Counted from the first letter of the stretch, positions 1 to 8,868 are shown. The stretch is 40,573 bases of DNA from CBFGTV01 sp965652145 (GCA_965652145.1 CBFGTV010000030.1:1-40573), one strand, 5' to 3'. Notes: a model not told the origin generated them from the sequence alone. Made by a program: numbers and translations.

Positions 1-780
1 TAGCCCCAGCTTTTGGGCCATGGCTTCCGTCAGGGTTCCGGCCCGGCTACCTATTGGTTTGATTTCACCCTTTAATTTCTCCTCAACAAGGTTTTCCAGG
101 CGAGGGTCTAATGCCTTAAAGTAGGCCCTTTGAGGAAAGCCCTTTTGCTTATGCCAAATGGCCTTGTATCCGGCAGTACAGCTGTTTCTTATAAAATTCC
201 CTGTAAGCTGCATCGTTACCCAATCAGTGGCCTCCATAAAGCTATAGGTCCTTTCATATATTTCAGGGGCTTCATCTAATATTTGCAAAATCTTTGGTAT
301 TAACCACTCTGAGGAAATTTTGCCGCCATATCTTTTTAAAAATTCCTCTCCCCTTTCCGATGCAATTTTGTTAACCTTATCTGCTTCATCCTGGGCTGCA
401 TGATGCTTCCACAGCTTTACCCAGGCATGGGGATGATCCTTGTAGTCTTCCAGCTGACACAGTACCCTGCCATCCTCTGCCACAGGCATCATAGTACAGG
501 AGGTAAAGTCGATTCCCAGACCAATAATATCGTCAATATCAACCTTTGCCTGATCGATTATGGCTGGAATGGTTTTTTGAAGTACCTCCAGATAGTCATC
601 TGGATTTTGTAGTGCCCAGTCGTGCTCTAATTTGATATTGGTTCCTGGAAGCTGTTCATCTATCACACCATGGCGATAAGGATAAACAGCGCTGGCCAGC
701 ACCTCACCATTTTTGATATTGACAAGGACTCCCCTTCCCGACTGGGTTCCGAAATCAACACCAATGGCATATTTACTCAT
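1..780 (-). CDS. araB: L-ribulokinase, 3' end beyond the window
   Basis: Phosphorylates L-ribulose to L-ribulose-5-phosphate, the second step of arabinose breakdown, in the cytoplasm. The frame is open from an ATG at 780 to the window edge (260 codons, about the first half of a typical 560-residue AraB). It begins MSKYAIGVDFGTQSGRG, the FGGY-kinase phosphate-binding motif, and continues with DDIIGLGIDFTSCTMMP and a HAWVKLWKHHAAQDEAD stretch typical of ribulokinases rather than xylulokinases. A GGGGAGGGAG ribosome site lies just upstream. It follows araA, separated only by a 160-bp inserted repeat, so it is probably co-transcribed with araR/araA. Identification is firm; whether the C-terminal half is intact cannot be seen. 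Confidence 0.93.
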   Translation of the reverse strand, partial: MSKYAIGVDFGTQSGRGVLVNIKNGEVLASAVYPYRHGVIDEQLPGTNIKLEHDWALQNPDDYLEVLQKTIPAIIDQAKVDIDDIIGLGIDFTSCTMMPVAEDGRVLCQLEDYKDHPHAWVKLWKHHAAQDEADKVNKIASERGEEFLKRYGGKISSEWLIPKILQILDEAPEIYERTYSFMEATDWVTMQLTGNFIRNSCTAGYKAIWHKQKGFPQRAYFKALDPRLENLVEEKLKGEIKPIGSRAGTLTEAMAQKLGL

Positions 781-799
781 CAACGCTCCCTCCCCTTCC

Positions 800-959
800 T
801 AGGGCGTGTCTGAAAATCCACTCAAGGGCATCTTTCACCGCTTTTGTCCCACGCAGCGTTGCTTTTCTTGACGTACCCCTGGTATGCCTTGAAAAAACCG
901 CCTTGCTTGGAACATAAATTCAGTGAAATCTGCACCCTTGAGTATTCAGACACAGCCTA
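800..959. repeat. 160-bp MITE-like element with inverted ends
   Basis: The left end reads TAGGGCGTGTCTGAAAATCC and the right end, reverse-complemented, TAGGCTGTGTCTGAATACTC. The similarity continues inward through CTCAAGGG and TTTCAC, giving imperfect inverted ends of roughly 40 bp. TA dinucleotides bound both sides and may be the target duplication. There is no room for a transposase. The same left end recurs at 40,521 in the same orientation, so this is a dispersed family, probably a non-autonomous derivative of an insertion sequence. The parent IS family is not certain. It lies between araA and araB, three bases from the araA stop. Confidence 0.8.
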
Positions 960-961
960 AT

Positions 962-2350
962 CTATACTTCAACGTATTCGATATCCAGTATGTCGCATAA
1001 AAATTGCCATCTTCTTCTTAAATCCCCAAGATGTAATACCTGATGATGGGTTCCACCATTTCTTAACCAATTGTTATTACATTCGTAAACCCCTGTGGAC
1101 GGCCTGTAGTGGAAATAGGGCATTTCTATAAAGGGGATTTCCTCGGTTTCTAGAATTTCACCGTAGGATACAACCAATCTATATTTTTCTCCCCATAGGG
1201 GCACCAGAGAAACAAGGGTTGCCTCACCGGGCTTTGCCATAAATACTGTTGTGGGGGGATTATCCAGATTGCCAATACCCAGCACCCGATCCCGCAGTTC
1301 AACCTTTTTTGCTATTTTCCAATTTCCTTCCCCCATATGGCTCATCAGCATAGACCCCTTTTCAAAGTCCATGGCATACATTTCAGTAAAGTGGGCATTC
1401 TCTTGAAGTACATGGCCTGCCGCCACCAGGGAACAGGTAATGCTGTCTCCCTCTGCTGCATAGCCATAGCCTTCGGCCATCAGATTGGAGGCTGCCAGCA
1501 TAGGTATTTGTCTGAATCGTCCATCTCCCTTGAATACATTGAAATAGGCCGTAAAGCCACTATATCCCTTTTCCATCAGTAATTTTTTAAAGCCCAACTG
1601 CATTCTAACGGCATATTCGTGGTTTTCCCGCTTTAACTTAGGATCAATGATGAAATTGTGATAATCCTTTTTTATTTGTTCATCAATTTCCTGTTGGGAA
1701 ACGTTTTCCATATTTCGATATACCTGCCCAATATCTTCATAGCAAACCTGGGGACCTATTTTCCTTAAAAATGCCGAATCATCGGTGGTAATATCCCCCA
1801 TGCCCTCCATTCTTCCAAAAATCGCAACCTTCATTTTCCTTAGCTCATTGACAGTTTGGGCAGCCTTTGCCCAATCAGCTACATAGGCCTTGAAGGCTTC
1901 TGAGCGCCAATCTTCAGATATGATGGTACAGGGCTTTTGATAGGTTCTTAAAATGGCATTGGCGGTATCCTGGGCACCATGGATTCCCTGATTATAGGTA
2001 AGGTCATCCATGTTCCATTGGTCCGTAACACTTGGTACCGGTTGAATATTTGCCAATAACAATGGCAGCCGGTTCATTTGCAATGCCCTAACAATTCTTT
2101 GGCCCGGCCCGTAGGTCAGCATGACAATCATAATCCCATCTAAATTATTAGAATTAAACTCCTTAACGATCTCCTCAATATCCTGCCTGTTCCTGGCCGC
2201 CCTGGGAAAGATCAGCTCAACTTCATCGGAAAGCTGCTTCACAATTTCCCTTGCGTAGCCCTCTTGATGCTCTGTAATGCCTGGAATCATATCATCATAT
2301 AGTTCTTGCATAATTCCCAGTAACCCAATTTGAGGCTTTGAACCCTTCAT
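962..2350 (-). CDS. araA: L-arabinose isomerase, divergent short form
   Basis: Converts L-arabinose to L-ribulose using a divalent metal. The 462-residue product is shorter than classical AraA (about 495-500), and its N-terminal half is divergent: it lacks the usual QHLYGEE motif. All four active-site positions align with the E. coli enzyme: Glu300 in YAAEGDS, Glu323 in FTEMYAMDFEKG, His338 in SHMGEG and His435/436 in GGTHHQVL. The substrate-side segment NQGIHGAQD is also present. The ATG at 2350 follows AGGGGGT. It lies downstream of araR and its upstream gap carries AraR-like operators, which supports the arabinose assignment. An isomerase of another sugar in the same superfamily is the alternative. 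Confidence 0.85.
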   Translation of the reverse strand: MKGSKPQIGLLGIMQELYDDMIPGITEHQEGYAREIVKQLSDEVELIFPRAARNRQDIEEIVKEFNSNNLDGIMIVMLTYGPGQRIVRALQMNRLPLLLANIQPVPSVTDQWNMDDLTYNQGIHGAQDTANAILRTYQKPCTIISEDWRSEAFKAYVADWAKAAQTVNELRKMKVAIFGRMEGMGDITTDDSAFLRKIGPQVCYEDIGQVYRNMENVSQQEIDEQIKKDYHNFIIDPKLKRENHEYAVRMQLGFKKLLMEKGYSGFTAYFNVFKGDGRFRQIPMLAASNLMAEGYGYAAEGDSITCSLVAAGHVLQENAHFTEMYAMDFEKGSMLMSHMGEGNWKIAKKVELRDRVLGIGNLDNPPTTVFMAKPGEATLVSLVPLWGEKYRLVVSYGEILETEEIPFIEMPYFHYRPSTGVYECNNNWLRNGGTHHQVLHLGDLRRRWQFLCDILDIEYVEV

Positions 2351-2400
2351 TTTTGCATACCCCCTAATTTAAATTTATTTTTAATAATGAATAAAATATA

Positions 2401-2446
2401 ATATGTGCGCATATCATTGTATATTACCTTAAAATTGTACGTACAT
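2401..2446 (-). promoter_or_regulatory. Candidate twin AraR operators upstream of araA
   Basis: ATTGTACGTACAT at 2434-2446 keeps the TTGTACGTACA core of the known Bacillus AraR operator (consensus ATTTGTACGTACAAAT). A weaker copy, ATATGTGCGCATAT at 2401-2414, is centred 32 bp away, about three helical turns, a spacing that would suit cooperative binding. Both lie in the 111-bp gap between araR and araA, so araA would be repressed by AraR without arabinose. The second site matches at only about 7 of 12 core positions. Confidence 0.65.
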
Positions 2447-2461
2447 CTATAAGTAAATTTT

Positions 2462-3565
2462 TTATATTTTCTTTGTTGACTCCCTTACAATTAATTTGGG
2501 CTGCATCTTTTCCTGAATCAACAATCCTTTATCCTTAATCAGCTCTAATAGCGCATGGGCGGCCCTTTCACCCAGGGCTGCCTTGGGATGGGCAACTGTT
2601 GTTAATTTTACCTCTGCGGTATGGGCAATATTGGAATTGTCAAAGCTAACAATGGAGCAGTCATCTGGTACCCTGATGCCATTGTTTTTTAGTATTTCCA
2701 ACAGCCTTACTGCAATTTGGTCGTTGTAGCATACCACTGCACTGCTGCTGTTGAGCCTCCTTAACAGGATTTTGATATAATCCTGATCATTAAAGAAATC
2801 ATCCCTATCCTCTGTACTATACCAGATCACGCTTTTTTCAGGAATCTCGATATTAAATTCCCTGAGGCATTTTACAAAGCCCTGGTACCGCCTGTGACCC
2901 TGCATGTCGTCACTTTTAAAGATGCCGCCGATTTTTTTATGGCCTTCCATCACCAGGTGTTTCGTAGCAATATAACCGGCGTGGATATCATCCTCAATGA
3001 TATAGGAGGACTCCATTTCTTCGTAATAGCCATTAATAAAGATGATGGGAATTCCCCGGTTGATAAACTGCTGGTATATATCCTTATTGGGATTGGAAAA
3101 AACACTTTTGGTAGGCTCTGTGATTAAGCCCTGAAGGTTGTTAGACAAAAGGTTTTTCAATACCACCCGTTCCTTTTCAATTTTATTATCTGTGTTGCCT
3201 AAAATAATGCTGTATTCATTTTGAGTCAAAACATTTTCAATGCCTTCAATAATATCGGGAAAAATATAGTCTCCCAAATAGGTTGTTACCACCGCAATTA
3301 GCTTCCCGTCTCCTTTAAAATGATCTGATGGATAAGACACAAAGGTTCCCTTTCCCTGTACCTTATAAAGCCAGCCTTCATTTACCAGATGGTCGAAGGC
3401 CTTTCGAACCGTATGCCTGCTTATTTTAAATTTATCCATTAATTCAAGCTCGGTAAAGATTCTGTCATGGGGCTTCAGGTCGCCATTTTTTATGTATTGG
3501 ATAATATAATCTATGAGTTGCTTATATTTTGGTTCATTCAGATTATGCTTGTTGAAATTATTCAT
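2462..3565 (-). CDS. araR: AraR-type arabinose repressor (GntR HTH + sugar-binding domain)
   Basis: A transcriptional repressor released from DNA by L-arabinose. In the 367 residues (Bacillus AraR is about 362), positions 10-80 form a GntR winged helix with the signature DKFKISRHTVRKAFDHL and a QGKGTFVS wing. Residues about 88-365 resemble LacI/periplasmic-binding-protein fold domains (KLIAVVTTYLGDYIFPDIIEG, HAGYIATKHLVMEGHKKIG, VVCYNDQIAVRLLEIL). This GntR-head, LacI-body combination is diagnostic of AraR. The ATG at 3565 follows AGGAGAGAGG. It is encoded upstream of araA, and its own promoter carries an operator-like sequence, indicating autoregulation. Confidence 0.92.
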   Translation of the reverse strand: MNNFNKHNLNEPKYKQLIDYIIQYIKNGDLKPHDRIFTELELMDKFKISRHTVRKAFDHLVNEGWLYKVQGKGTFVSYPSDHFKGDGKLIAVVTTYLGDYIFPDIIEGIENVLTQNEYSIILGNTDNKIEKERVVLKNLLSNNLQGLITEPTKSVFSNPNKDIYQQFINRGIPIIFINGYYEEMESSYIIEDDIHAGYIATKHLVMEGHKKIGGIFKSDDMQGHRRYQGFVKCLREFNIEIPEKSVIWYSTEDRDDFFNDQDYIKILLRRLNSSSAVVCYNDQIAVRLLEILKNNGIRVPDDCSIVSFDNSNIAHTAEVKLTTVAHPKAALGERAAHALLELIKDKGLLIQEKMQPKLIVRESTKKI

Positions 3566-3580
3566 ATCCTCTCTCCTTAT

Positions 3581-3622
3581 CTGTACAAATTTATCATATC
3601 ATACGTACATATTTCGTGTAAA
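3581..3622 (-). promoter_or_regulatory. araR promoter with AraR-like operator in the spacer
   Basis: On the minus strand a -35 TTTACA (3617-3622) and -10 TATGAT (3593-3598) are spaced by 18 bp. The spacer contains ATACGTACATAT (3601-3612), matching the centre of the AraR consensus. A half operator, ATTTGTAC read on the minus strand, lies at 3583-3590, about two helical turns downstream. Repressor bound here would block RNA polymerase, giving negative autoregulation. Confidence 0.6.
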
Positions 3623-3660
3623 GTAGAATTTACTGAATTTTTTTATAAGTCAATCAAGCT

Positions 3661-3691
3661 GAAAAAGAGACAGGAAGATTGCTCTCCTGCC
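3661..3691 (-). terminator. Terminator of the xylose operon
   Basis: On the minus strand GGCAGGA pairs with TCCTGTC (3685-3691 and 3669-3675; one G-T pair), followed by CTCTTTTTC. It lies 22 bp past the stop of the DUF624 gene and before the araR promoter, so it separates the xylose and arabinose transcription units. Confidence 0.65.
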
Positions 3692-3712
3692 TCCTTTGTA
3701 TTCTGTTATTTT

Positions 3713-4324
3713 TTACTTTTCAGCCCTCACTAATATCCTGGTTCCACACCCCATTACAATTAACCCGGTGGCACTCATGCCAAAGAAGGGAATCAGCCCT
3801 GGAATGAAATAAAAGAGATGATACAGCAGTACAAGGCCCAATACCAGTATCAGAATCATCTGGGGGCTACGTATGCCGATAACAGAAGCCACCTTGATAT
3901 ATTGCAGGGGCTTGAGGTCATAATGTACATAAACAGGGAAAATGAAGGCCGCGGTAATCAGATAAAGGATGGTGGTACTAATCAGGCTGACCAGCAAAAC
4001 AGTCTGAAATGGCCCATCCATTACCTGTAAAAAGTTGTAGTTAAAATAGATTATATACCCAGCCCCTGCGAAAGGAAGCCCCAGCAGGTTTGACCCGATA
4101 AATTCTTTTTGGTAGGCTGTGATGAAGGTTCGCAATAATGGAATACCGGCTTCCCCCATGACCCACCTTTTTAAGACGGTAAACATCGCTGCCGTGGCTG
4201 GCATCAGCCCAAATATGATCAAGCCCCCAAAGGCAAATAAAATCCAGAGCAGATTTAAACAGGCCAGCTGGCAAATCCATTGACAGGCTGTATAAAATTT
4301 ACTGTTTACCCAGTTAACTTCCAC
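3713..4324 (-). CDS. YesL-like DUF624 membrane protein
   Basis: A 203-residue polytopic membrane protein matching the DUF624/YesL family: an N-terminal WICQLACLNLLWILFAFGGL helix, then the family hallmark GLMPATAAMFTVLKRW. About five hydrophobic segments follow. The start is GTG at 4324 behind a GGGGGGA ribosome site. It is the last gene of the xyl block, 30 bp after xylB. The biochemical role of DUF624 is not known; members often sit beside CUT1 sugar importers and YesMN-type two-component systems, exactly the setting here, suggesting a part in uptake or sensing of plant-polysaccharide oligosaccharides. Confidence 0.82.
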   Translation of the reverse strand: MEVNWVNSKFYTACQWICQLACLNLLWILFAFGGLIIFGLMPATAAMFTVLKRWVMGEAGIPLLRTFITAYQKEFIGSNLLGLPFAGAGYIIYFNYNFLQVMDGPFQTVLLVSLISTTILYLITAAFIFPVYVHYDLKPLQYIKVASVIGIRSPQMILILVLGLVLLYHLFYFIPGLIPFFGMSATGLIVMGCGTRILVRAEK

Positions 4325-4354
4325 TTTATCCCCCCCAAGTCCAGCAAGGCTTTG

Positions 4355-5857
4355 TTAATTGTGACGGAATTTCTCCAGCCCTTCATTGATTACCCTGGTC
4401 TGATGATAGACCATTTTATAGAGACCATATATTTCTTTATATTTTTCAACATTTTCCGGGATAGGCTGAAATGTTTTGGATGAAGTAATAAACATCTTGG
4501 CGCATTGCTGAAGACTTTCATACCAGCCGCAGCCCCAGGCAGCCAGCATGGCGGCTCCCACAGCAGGCCCTTGCTCACTGGAAAGCCTGACAATGGCTGC
4601 ATTAAAAATGTCGGCCTGGATTTGAAGCCAGATATCATTTTGGGCACCACCACCTATTGAAATGACGGTATCAATGGCCTTGCCCCTTTCTCTAAAGATT
4701 TCTATGGTTTCATTCAGAGAAAAGGTTATTCCTTCAATGACTGCCCGGGCAAAATCAATTCTTTTGTGGGAGGCCTGTATTCCAATAAAGCTGGCCCGAA
4801 TGACGGCATCGGCATGGGGGGTCCTTTCTCCCACCAGGTAGGGGGTAAATAGCAAGCCATTGGCGCCAATGGGAACATCCCCTAATCCCTTTAAAAGGGT
4901 TTCATAGGTTTCTCCCGGAGCAAAGGTATTTTTGAACCAGCTCAGACTATAGCCCGCCGCCAGGGTCACCCCCATGGTATAGAAGGCCTTTTCTTCTCCG
5001 TGATTGAAATAATGTACCCTGCCATTGAAATCCCGGTCGCTTCTTTCCTCATAGGAAAGCACCACTCCTGAGGTTCCTATACTGCATAGGGTGACTCCAT
5101 CCGATAAAATTCCTGAGCCAATGGCGCCACAGGCATTGTCGGCCCCTCCAGCAAACACCCTGGTGGTGGGGGCCAGCCCTGTTCTTTTGGAAAAATCCTC
5201 GGTTATGGTTCCTACGAATTGGTGGGAGGCAACCAGGGGTGGGCAGAGCTTAGGATCAATCCCCATCAGCTCACAAATTTCCTCACTCCACCTTTTCTCG
5301 GCCACATTCAGCATTAAGGTTCCGGCGGCATCGGAGTATTCACTGTGGATTTGCCCTGTCATGGCATACCTGAGATAGTCCTTTGGCAGCATAAACACAG
5401 CCGCTTTTTGATAGATTTCCGGCTCATGTTTTTTTACCCACAATAGCTTTGGTAATGTAAAGCCTTCCAGGGCAACATTTTTTGTGATTTCAAGAAGCCT
5501 TTCCTTCCCTACGGTATTGTAAATTTCCTGACATTGGGCAGTGGTTCTGGTATCGTTCCATAAAATTGCGTTCCTAAGCAGGTTGTTTTCATGATCCAAC
5601 AGCACAAGGCCGTGCATTTGACCTGAAAAGCTGATACCTTCAATACAATTGCTGTCTTCATCGAGCTGATTCACCAGTTCCCTTAGGGCCATGGTGGTTT
5701 GATCCACCCATTCCCTGGGGTCCTGTTCACTATAGCCTGATTTTTCTTGAATTAATGGGTATTCCCTGGAAACCTCCAGGCAAATTTCTCCCCCCTGATT
5801 CATTAATAGTACCTTGACGGCACTGGTTCCGAGATCGATACCGATTACATATTTCAT
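4355..5857 (-). CDS. xylB: Xylulokinase
   Basis: Phosphorylates D-xylulose to D-xylulose-5-phosphate with ATP, feeding the pentose phosphate pathway. The 500 residues match full-length XylB. The N-terminal GIDLGTSAVKVLLM carries the first phosphate motif (Asp8). GISFSGQMHGLVLLD and AILWNDTRTTAQC are the xylulose-contacting segments of the family, and Asp240 in GGADNACGAIG is the expected catalytic base. VISIGGGAQND is the C-terminal adenosine motif. ATG at 5857 follows GGGGGA, 12 bp after the xylA stop, so the two are translated from one message. Confidence 0.95.
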   Translation of the reverse strand: MKYVIGIDLGTSAVKVLLMNQGGEICLEVSREYPLIQEKSGYSEQDPREWVDQTTMALRELVNQLDEDSNCIEGISFSGQMHGLVLLDHENNLLRNAILWNDTRTTAQCQEIYNTVGKERLLEITKNVALEGFTLPKLLWVKKHEPEIYQKAAVFMLPKDYLRYAMTGQIHSEYSDAAGTLMLNVAEKRWSEEICELMGIDPKLCPPLVASHQFVGTITEDFSKRTGLAPTTRVFAGGADNACGAIGSGILSDGVTLCSIGTSGVVLSYEERSDRDFNGRVHYFNHGEEKAFYTMGVTLAAGYSLSWFKNTFAPGETYETLLKGLGDVPIGANGLLFTPYLVGERTPHADAVIRASFIGIQASHKRIDFARAVIEGITFSLNETIEIFRERGKAIDTVISIGGGAQNDIWLQIQADIFNAAIVRLSSEQGPAVGAAMLAAWGCGWYESLQQCAKMFITSSKTFQPIPENVEKYKEIYGLYKMVYHQTRVINEGLEKFRHN

Positions 5858-5869
5858 CTTGATTCCCCC

Positions 5870-7198
5870 TTAACGAGATGATTGAAATGACTCAATCAAA
5901 TATTGATTGATTAGGCCCTTGAGCCTTTCCTGTCTGCCCGATCTGTTTTGTATCTCGCCAAGCTGTAATGCATATTCCTCCAGCCTATAGATATCGGCCC
6001 TGCCTTCAACGATATCCAGGCCAATGCCTTCCTTATAGCTTCCGTATCGCTCATCAATGAAGGTATCCAGTACCTGGTCTTCAACTAGCCTTTGGGCAAC
6101 CCTTGCCCCCAGGGCAAAGGCATCCATACCTGCAATATGGGCATGGAACAGATCTTCTGGTTCAAAGGAGCCCCGCCTTACCTTGGCATCAAAATTGAGC
6201 CCGCCCCTTCCAAGGCCGCCGTTTTTTAAGATTTCATACATCGACAGGGTTGTGCTATAGAGATCGGTGGGAAACTCATCGGTATCCCAGCCCAGCAGGG
6301 TGTCTCCCTGATTGGCGTCTACCGAACCCAGCATACCGTTAATACGGGCTACGCGAAGCTCATGCTCAAAGGTGTGGCCCGCCAGGGTGGCGTGGTTTGC
6401 CTCAATATTGAATTTAAAATCCGCCGTTAAGCCATAGGCGTGTAAAAATGCCAGGCTGGTGGCTACGTCAAAATCGTACTGATGCTTTGTGGGCTCCTTT
6501 GGCTTAGGCTCTATTAAAAACTGAGCGTCGAAGCCAATTTCCCTGGCATAATCCTTGGCCATATGTAGGAAACGGCCTAAATTGTCAAGCTCCAGCTTCA
6601 TATTGGTATTCAGCAGGGTTTCATAGCCTTCCCTGCCTCCCCAGAATACATAGTTTTCTGCCCCCAACTCTTTGCCAATTTCAAGGCTCTTTTTAACCTT
6701 TGCTGCTGCATAGGCATATACATCTGCATTGGGAGACGTTGCAGCCCCGTGAAGCCATCGGGGGTGGGAAAACATATTGGCGGTATTCCAAAGGAGCTTG
6801 GTTTTACTTGTCTTCATATGGGCCTTTATCATGGCGACGATGGTATCTAAATTTTTATAGGTCTCCCTTAGATTGCTTCCCTCGGGAGCGATATCGGTGT
6901 CATGGAAGCAAAAGAAGGGAACATCTAATTTTTCAAACAGCTCAAAGGCAGCCTCTACCCTTGCCTTTGCCAAATCCATGCCGTTAAATTGGCTGTAGGG
7001 GCGGTTCATGGTTCCCTGACCAAAGGGATCACTGCCGTCGGCCACAAAGGTGTGCCAATAGGCGACGGAAAACCGCATAAGGTCTTTCATGGACCTTCCG
7101 CCGATCTTTCCTTCGGGATCATAATATTTAAAAGCAAAGGGATTTCCTGAACGGGGCCCTTCAAAGGTGATGTTGCCAATGTTTTTAAAATAATTCAT
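5870..7198 (-). CDS. xylA: Xylose isomerase, class II
   Basis: Interconverts D-xylose and D-xylulose. The open frame reaches 7204, but GGAGGA abuts that ATG; the ATG at 7198 has normal 7-nt spacing and is preferred. Counting from the upstream ATG, all catalytic and metal residues of class II enzymes are present: His101 and Asp104 (FCFHDTDIAPEG), Glu232 and Lys234 (IEPKPKEPTKHQYDFD), Glu268 and His271 (NIEANHATLAGHTFEHE), Asp296 (GSVDANQGD), Asp307/Asp309 (GWDTDEFPTD) and Asp339 (GLNFDAKVRR). The length (442-444) and the N-terminal extension mark class II. It lies between the beta-xylosidase and xylB genes. Confidence 0.97.
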   Translation of the reverse strand: MNYFKNIGNITFEGPRSGNPFAFKYYDPEGKIGGRSMKDLMRFSVAYWHTFVADGSDPFGQGTMNRPYSQFNGMDLAKARVEAAFELFEKLDVPFFCFHDTDIAPEGSNLRETYKNLDTIVAMIKAHMKTSKTKLLWNTANMFSHPRWLHGAATSPNADVYAYAAAKVKKSLEIGKELGAENYVFWGGREGYETLLNTNMKLELDNLGRFLHMAKDYAREIGFDAQFLIEPKPKEPTKHQYDFDVATSLAFLHAYGLTADFKFNIEANHATLAGHTFEHELRVARINGMLGSVDANQGDTLLGWDTDEFPTDLYSTTLSMYEILKNGGLGRGGLNFDAKVRRGSFEPEDLFHAHIAGMDAFALGARVAQRLVEDQVLDTFIDERYGSYKEGIGLDIVEGRADIYRLEEYALQLGEIQNRSGRQERLKGLINQYLIESFQSSR

Positions 7199-7260
7199 GA
7201 TCATTCCTCCAATCTTTATTTTTAATTTTAAAGGTAGTTTTTCAGTAAAATATTATAGTG

Positions 7261-8868
7261 CTATATTTCCTTATAAATAAAATAGTCAAAATCAGCATGA
7301 AGATTTTCACCGGATGTATCCTGGCATTGCATTCCTACAAAGGCCCCTGTAAAGAAGCCGCCCCCTTGAATATAGTCATCTGACAGCTTGTAGGAATAAA
7401 ATTCAATGGGAATGGTAACCCATTCCTTCCCATCTAAGGAATAGGAATACATATAAATGTTGGTATTGACCTTAGCACGAAGATATATGTAGGCCACCTG
7501 ATCTGGTACAACGATTTCTTTCCCCTTAAGGGGCTGATCAAATTGAAAATTGTCGCAGGTCATCAGCTCCAGGATTCTGCCCTTGTCTTCATGCCATGTT
7601 ATTTGAAGCGATGTCCAGTTTTGGGTGTTATAATAATTGACTAATCCTGCCGATTGCTGAAAGGACCTTGGTTGAAAGGCCACCTTTGTCTCTGCTATAA
7701 AATTAAAATGCTGCCACCGACGGGCCACAAAGGCCTGGGTAAACTTTGAAGTCAGTGATTCTCTGCCATACAGGCGAAGGTGCCCGGGGTTATCCTTTAG
7801 GGAGGCTATCTGATTCCCCAGGGGAATCCGTAGGGTCTGAAAATGAAGGTTCAGGGTTTCCTGATTAAAATCATCCTTTTCTTCATAGTCCCTTTCCCAC
7901 TCTACTTCCTCGATATCGGGCCCTTCAATTTCCAGCGATGGTTGATTGCCGCCCAGGACATAGGGCCAATCGTCCTTCCATTGAATTCTTTGGATGGCGG
8001 TTTCTCTTCCAAGGGGGCAGTAGCCTCGATGATCCAACAGGGGCTGATGCTCCTTAGGCAAAGGCCTTCCAGTTAAATGAACTAAAAACCACTGATCTGT
8101 ATGGGTTTTTACAAGGGAGGCATGGCCTGCCTTTTGCAGAGGATTACGGGGATAGGGCCATGAGGTTAACAGGGGATTTTCAGGATGGACCTCATAGGGT
8201 CCCCAGAGATTTTTAGACCGGGCAATGGTTGCTGCATGGTCATACCTGGTACCCCCTTCTGCGGTTAAAAGGTAATAGTAGTCATTTATTTTATATAAAT
8301 GGGGGGCCTCGGTAAGCCTTAGGTCTGTTCCCTTAAAAATAATTTCTTTTTTCCCCACCAGCCTTTCCTCCTGAACACTGTATTCCTGAAGGACAATACC
8401 GTAAAAATTGTGATGACCGACACGATGATCCCAGAGCATATTCACCAGATATTTTTTTCCGTCTTCATCGTGAAACAGGGAGGGGTCAAAGCCCGAGCTA
8501 TTTAGATAGACGGGCTCTGACCATTGACCATCTATGAAATCACTGGTCACAAGGTAATTATGGCAATCCTTCCATTGACCGTCCACCACCTTCACATCGG
8601 TGTAGATCAGCCAGAATTGATCACCATGGTAGGAGAGCTGCGGCGCCCAAATTCCACCGGAATCGGGATTTCCCTTCATATCCAATTGACTGACCCTGTT
8701 TAAGGGTCTTGAGACCAGGCGCCAGTTTTTTAAATCCCTTGAATGGTAGATACCGACCCCGGGAAACCATTCAAAGGTGGAAACTGCGATATAATAATCT
8801 TCTTTAGCCCTGCAAATGCTTGGGTCGGGATTAAATCCCGTTAAAATTGGATTACGAATGATTGTCAT
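7261..8868 (-). CDS. xynB: GH43 beta-xylosidase
   Basis: Releases xylose from the non-reducing ends of xylo-oligosaccharides by inversion. The 535-residue, two-domain layout matches subfamily-11-type enzymes: a five-bladed propeller (about 1-320) and a C-terminal beta-sandwich (about 335-530). The three catalytic residues are visible: Asp15 in TGFNPDPSI (base), Asp128 in SGFDPSLFHDEDG (pKa modulator) and Glu187 in LTEAPHLYK (acid), each one position off the Selenomonas enzyme. There is no signal peptide, so it acts in the cytoplasm after oligomer import. ATG at 8868 follows GGGGGAT. It lies directly downstream of the importer genes and upstream of xylA. Arabinofuranosidase side activity is common in the family. 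Confidence 0.93.
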   Translation of the reverse strand: MTIIRNPILTGFNPDPSICRAKEDYYIAVSTFEWFPGVGIYHSRDLKNWRLVSRPLNRVSQLDMKGNPDSGGIWAPQLSYHGDQFWLIYTDVKVVDGQWKDCHNYLVTSDFIDGQWSEPVYLNSSGFDPSLFHDEDGKKYLVNMLWDHRVGHHNFYGIVLQEYSVQEERLVGKKEIIFKGTDLRLTEAPHLYKINDYYYLLTAEGGTRYDHAATIARSKNLWGPYEVHPENPLLTSWPYPRNPLQKAGHASLVKTHTDQWFLVHLTGRPLPKEHQPLLDHRGYCPLGRETAIQRIQWKDDWPYVLGGNQPSLEIEGPDIEEVEWERDYEEKDDFNQETLNLHFQTLRIPLGNQIASLKDNPGHLRLYGRESLTSKFTQAFVARRWQHFNFIAETKVAFQPRSFQQSAGLVNYYNTQNWTSLQITWHEDKGRILELMTCDNFQFDQPLKGKEIVVPDQVAYIYLRAKVNTNIYMYSYSLDGKEWVTIPIEFYSYKLSDDYIQGGGFFTGAFVGMQCQDTSGENLHADFDYFIYKEI

